A DNA stretch of 64,000 nt from Notamacropus eugenii (Eukaryota > Chordata > Mammalia > Diprotodontia > Macropodidae). This document shows positions 60,608 through 64,000 of the stretch, piece after piece. A program made the translations under genes and the position numbers. Numbering within the stretch: position 1 is the stretch's first letter; every line of letters starts with the position of its first letter. The stretch covers positions 196,244,872 through 196,308,871 of the forward strand of contig NC_092875.1 of the NCBI RefSeq assembly GCF_028372415.1, written 5' to 3'. The notes below the pieces were generated by a model. It searched no databases. It saw nothing but the letters and a program-made list of their open reading frames with translations, and had not been told where the DNA came from.

Positions 60608-62280
60608 TCAAAAAAAAAAGCACAGAATCATAGAGATAGAGGTGACTTTCAGTGACAACACAGAACAACCCAAATGTGTACAAGAATCCCTTCGCAGACG
60701 TTTCACCTTTGCCTGAAAATACGCAATAAAGGAGAAATGATTGTTTTCTGAGATAGCCCACTTTTGAATAGATCAAATTGTTAGAAAGATTTTCCTTACC
60801 TTGATCCTAAAGAGATAATATTTATAAACTCCTCAATATATTGCTTAACACATAATAGATTTATTATATATACTTATTCCCTTTCCCTTTTTCCTTGCCT
60901 AAATTAACCTCTTTGTAACTTCTTCTATTGTTCCTAGTTCCCTTGTCTGGGGTCAAGTAGAACGTGTCTAGTCAACTTTCTGCCCTTCAAATACTTGGAT
61001 ACTGCCATCATATAGCCCCCAGAGAAAACATTCCCACTTCCTTCAACCAAACTTTTTGTTCTAAAATCTCAGAGCCTCTTTTCTCCGTTTTCCTTGTAAA
61101 CTGTGTTCTCAGTAAACTCAGAGAAAGATACAACAACTCTGGCTGTTGTCTCACCATTGATTCATGTGGAGTTGGCATTTTGATCAAATAAATCACTATA
61201 CCTTTCTTCAGAAAAAATGGATATCTAGCTATATCTCCCCCCTATGATGCACTCATGAAGTTGATTCTTGGAGTAGGGGTATAAGCCGTTAATATTCATT
61301 TGTCTAATTAGATTCAGCTGCAAATTCTAACCTACTAGGATATTTTTGGATTCTTAATCAATTCAATGTATTAGTTATCTCTACCTTTAGGACTTCTGAA
61401 AATTTGATAAGTATTTATACCATTGTTTAAGTTATATATACATATTTATGGATATCTATGTTGGCGTATATGTATATGTATACCCATATATGAATATATG
61501 TACATGTGTATGGTTTTTTGTCTTGTATAGACATATGTATATCTTACCTAGTGCAGGGCAAAGAACAGGTCTCTTGGGTATTCTACTACAGATATCTTTC
61601 TAAGCAGATTTTTTAGTTCCAATAATTGCACTAGTTTCAAATATACCTAACTGTGTTATGTAGCTAGTATCTCTCATTCTTGCTCACAAAAATAGCATGA
61701 GAGACTTTGTCAAACACTTAGATAAAATCTAGGGAGGCTATGTATACATCACAGCTCTGGTCCATCAGTCTAGAAACTCTGTCAAAAAGAAAATGAGGTC
61801 AGTCTGGCATGACCTGTTCTTGATGATGTTAGTCTGGTTCGTTGTGATAACTGCTTCCTTTTATAGATGCTCACTCACCATCCCTTTAATAATACATTGT
61901 ATGGTTTTGTCAGGAATCAAAGACAAGCTCATTAGCAATTGCTTTATGCACTACATTCTTTTCTCCTTAAAAAGAGGTGGGGCATATTTTCTTTTCTCTT
62001 TTTAAATAGTACACTAACTCTCCCCTGCTGATGGTGGCTCAGCAAATAATCACATGCCAATTATTACAGGATCCAAAGGTGTAATTCATCTGACTCATGT
62101 GATATGCATTCAAGTAACTTCCTTCTTGTGTTCTAACTTACCTTGATCAACTCTTTTTCAATCCATAGAACATTTTCCTTTGCAGTGAAAAAAGAATAGG
62201 GGTTGAGCAATTCTACCTTCTTTCTGTCATTCCATCCACCAGTAGGACTCTTTTTAATCCTACTCTTTCCCCAAATAGAA
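60608..62280 (-). mobile_element. CR1/L3-type LINE, RT region and 3' UTR, eroded
   Basis: The 3' UTR side is at 60608-61320: CAGAATCATAGAGATAGAGG, CCTTCAAATACTTGGATACTG and CCACTTCCTTCAACC. The segment 61360-61420 (GAAAATTTGATAAGTATTTA) continues the element. The RT region on the minus strand is about 61660-62010: codons for a GMVSEHL-like stretch, NRSCQTDL, and a LDF...FDKVSHA block equivalent to RT motif A, broken by stops. A TATG microsatellite interrupts at 61430-61515. The order agrees with amniote CR1/L3 elements. Confidence 0.82.
61430..61515. repeat. TATA/TATG simple repeat inside the CR1/L3 element
   Basis: Alternating ATAT and GTAT units. Confidence 0.85.
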
Positions 62281-62647
62281 GAATTCAACAGTCACAACAA
62301 TAAGAACAAAAAGGTATGGCAAAAGGAAAAAAAAGAAAAAATATAGAAACATTAATATTGAAAATTATCTGAAAGAATAGCAACTTAATATACTTAATAT
62401 TAATTAATAATAACAATAGCTATTATTAATATAATAATATAATAGCAATAGTACTTAATAATAGCAACCTAATATACTTCCTTTGTGATCTATTGAAACT
62501 TTTAATCAGAATAATCAATCCTGAAATTAAAAATCCTGAAAATAAAATTAAAAAGTCAATCCTGAAAATTAAAATCAGTCTTAAAATTATTAATTTATTA
62601 GAAGCAAGTAGGTCATGTATCCATTTTGTATTTATCTTGATAAATAG
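62281..62647. other. AT-rich sequence with short local repeats
   Basis: AATAAT/TTAATA blocks at 62380-62470, and repeated AATCCTGAAAATTAAAA-like units at 62515-62580. Confidence 0.6.
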
Positions 62648-63352
62648 GATAAGACATTGCCAGCAATACCACTACTAGGTATATTTCCAAAGATGATTAG
62701 GGAAAAAGGAAAAGAACTTGTATGTTCTAAAATATTTATAGCATTATAAAATGTTTCAATGTTGCCTTGTGGTGGCAAAGAACTGGAAATTGCAGAGATG
62801 ACCATCAATTGGAGAATGGCTGAACAAGTTGTGGTATATCATGATGCTGGAATACTATTGTGCAGTAAGAAATGATGAGCTCAATGATCTTAGAAAAGCA
62901 TGGAAAGACTTGCATGAAATAATGAAGAGTGAAAGGAGCAGAACCAAGAAAATGTTGCATACAATAATAGCAATATTGTTTTAAGAACAGCTTTGGGCAG
63001 TTAAGTCATTTTGGCTATTATAAATATTCAAATTACATGTAAAGGATAGAGGAAGAAAGACCTTATCTGCATCCACAGAAAGAACTGATACATAAAAGCA
63101 TGCATAGAATAATTTTACATGGTAAATGTGGAAGCAATCTCTGGAACTTGGGGGAGGGGAAGAAAAAAGGAAAAAAGAAATTTACATAACAACTTTTGTT
63201 GCATATTTAAAAGGAATAGAAAGTTCTACATAGTAGATTTATAGTTTCATGTGTAATCATTTTTATTATGCTGTGGTATGAAAATGCTTGTTTTATTCCA
63301 TAAATTGAAAGTAAAATAAATTTTAAAAACTAAATAAAGAAAATAGAAAAAA
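62648..63352 (+). mobile_element. 5'-truncated L1 (end of ORF2, 3' UTR, A-rich tail)
   Basis: CCAGCAATACCACTACTAGG, CCATCAATTGGAGAATGGCT and GGAATACTATTGTGCAGTAA are the sense ORF2 C-terminus, followed by 3' UTR with TTGGGGGAGGGGAAG and a tail ending AAATAAAGAAAATAG. Confidence 0.9.
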
Positions 63353-63669
63353 AATTCACAAATGATAGTACACAGTAGACTATATCTTTACCATCAAGCA
63401 ACAGACTGAAATAGGTAGGGGACATAAAATATTATGTTCATTGGTTGTTGGTTATACAAAAGAATCTGATTTGCTAAAGGAAAATGACAATTTTATTGGC
63501 TTTCTGCCTACAAGGTATATCCCAACCACACATAAAAATTATTTAAAATTCCTATAAATGTGTAATTAGAAATATTTGTTTAACATTTCTCTTTTCAGTA
63601 ATATCTGGTAAGAGAGAAAACAGAGTCATGCTTTCTTCAAAGGCATTCAGCACTCTCATATAGGGTTTA
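63353..63669. other. Unassigned sequence
   Basis: Nothing recognised. Confidence 0.4.
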
Positions 63670-64000
63670 GGTTGAACAGCAAAACTCTTTGGATGGTGAT
63701 GTCTTTCCTATTCTCCTGCTTGTAGATGATGTCACAATGGTTGCATCAGACATTGCATAGTCTCCTAGAAGAAATCTATAGTCATTCAGAAGAATGGCTC
63801 TAACCTTCAGTTAGATGGCCAAGTAATAGAACTCCTCAGTTAGTGAGATAGAATTAGCATGAGATAGAACATGCAAACAAAAACTAAGTTAGATTCTAAA
63901 TTTAAAAACATATAGAAGATCTGGCTGGGTTGCCTTTAGAAAAATACATTTTAATGACCCCATATTTCTTCCCAGAGTAAAGACCATCTTATTAATGCCA
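63670..64000 (+). mobile_element. RTE-like LINE reverse transcriptase fragment at window edge
   Basis: A translated stretch LLLVDDVTMVASD (about 63698-63745) matches the xxDD motif C of reverse transcriptases. Downstream in another frame, YRRSGWVAFRKI (about 63905-63950) matches the RR.RAGW.AF block after the RT domain of RTE-clade LINEs. Stops and frameshifts are present. The element continues beyond the window. Confidence 0.6.

Overview
The window looks like AT-rich intergenic or intronic DNA from a marsupial (metatherian) mammal. The support is the repeat landscape: several tRNA-headed CORE-SINEs with a GTTCAAATC-type box B, ORF1-only 'half-L1' (HAL1-type) elements beside ordinary L1, old L2, CR1/L3 and RTE-like LINE pieces, and short non-autonomous hAT elements. 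The species cannot be named from the sequence. I see no intact protein-coding gene, rRNA, tRNA gene, CRISPR array or bacterial-type feature. Family names come from recognition of consensus motifs, not from a database search, and boundaries without stated target-site duplications are good to about 10-40 bases.

Layout. 1-1.2 kb: 5' end of a minus-strand L1/HAL1 element cut by the window edge. 2.3-4.0 kb: minus-strand L1 ORF2 remnant. 5-10 kb: SINEs, an L2 stretch, half a hAT element, and a candidate exon with strong splice signals at 6079-6233. 10.1-13.7 kb: repeat-poor, candidate conserved non-coding DNA. 13.7-21.3 kb: a train of CORE-SINEs and L2 pieces. 21.3-24.1 kb: near-complete HAL1-type element whose single reading frame is broken by only one in-frame stop. 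24.5-28.1 kb: repeat-poor. 28.1-38.3 kb: nested L1 complex, in which a 6.39-kb full-length plus-strand L1 (29421-35810, with target-site duplications) sits inside an older minus-strand L1 that lacks most of ORF2 and ends in an inverted 5' piece. 38.7-42.9 kb: a MIR split by an L1 tail, then a minus-strand L1 that carries two insertions: a decayed intronless copy of TREX1 (with an LTR-like segment beside it) and a 198-bp hAT element. 45.1-47.3 kb: a hAT element with a perfect 8-bp target-site duplication, itself split by a second HAL1 copy. 47.8-60 kb: hAT elements, a long CT tract, a GGAA array, SINEs, a perfect 49-bp tandem duplication and an L1 fragment. 60.6-62.3 kb: an eroded but collinear CR1/L3-type LINE. 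62.6-64.0 kb: an L1 3' end and an RTE-like reverse transcriptase piece at the edge.

The most notable items are the TREX1 retropseudogene, the two HAL1 elements (one nearly open, one inserted in a dateable hAT), and the L1 with ORF2 deleted, which shows a HAL1-like architecture arising a second way. The nesting orders events: hAT before HAL1 at 45 kb; L1 before both TREX1 copy and hAT at 39-43 kb; ORF2-deleted L1 before full-length L1 at 28-38 kb.
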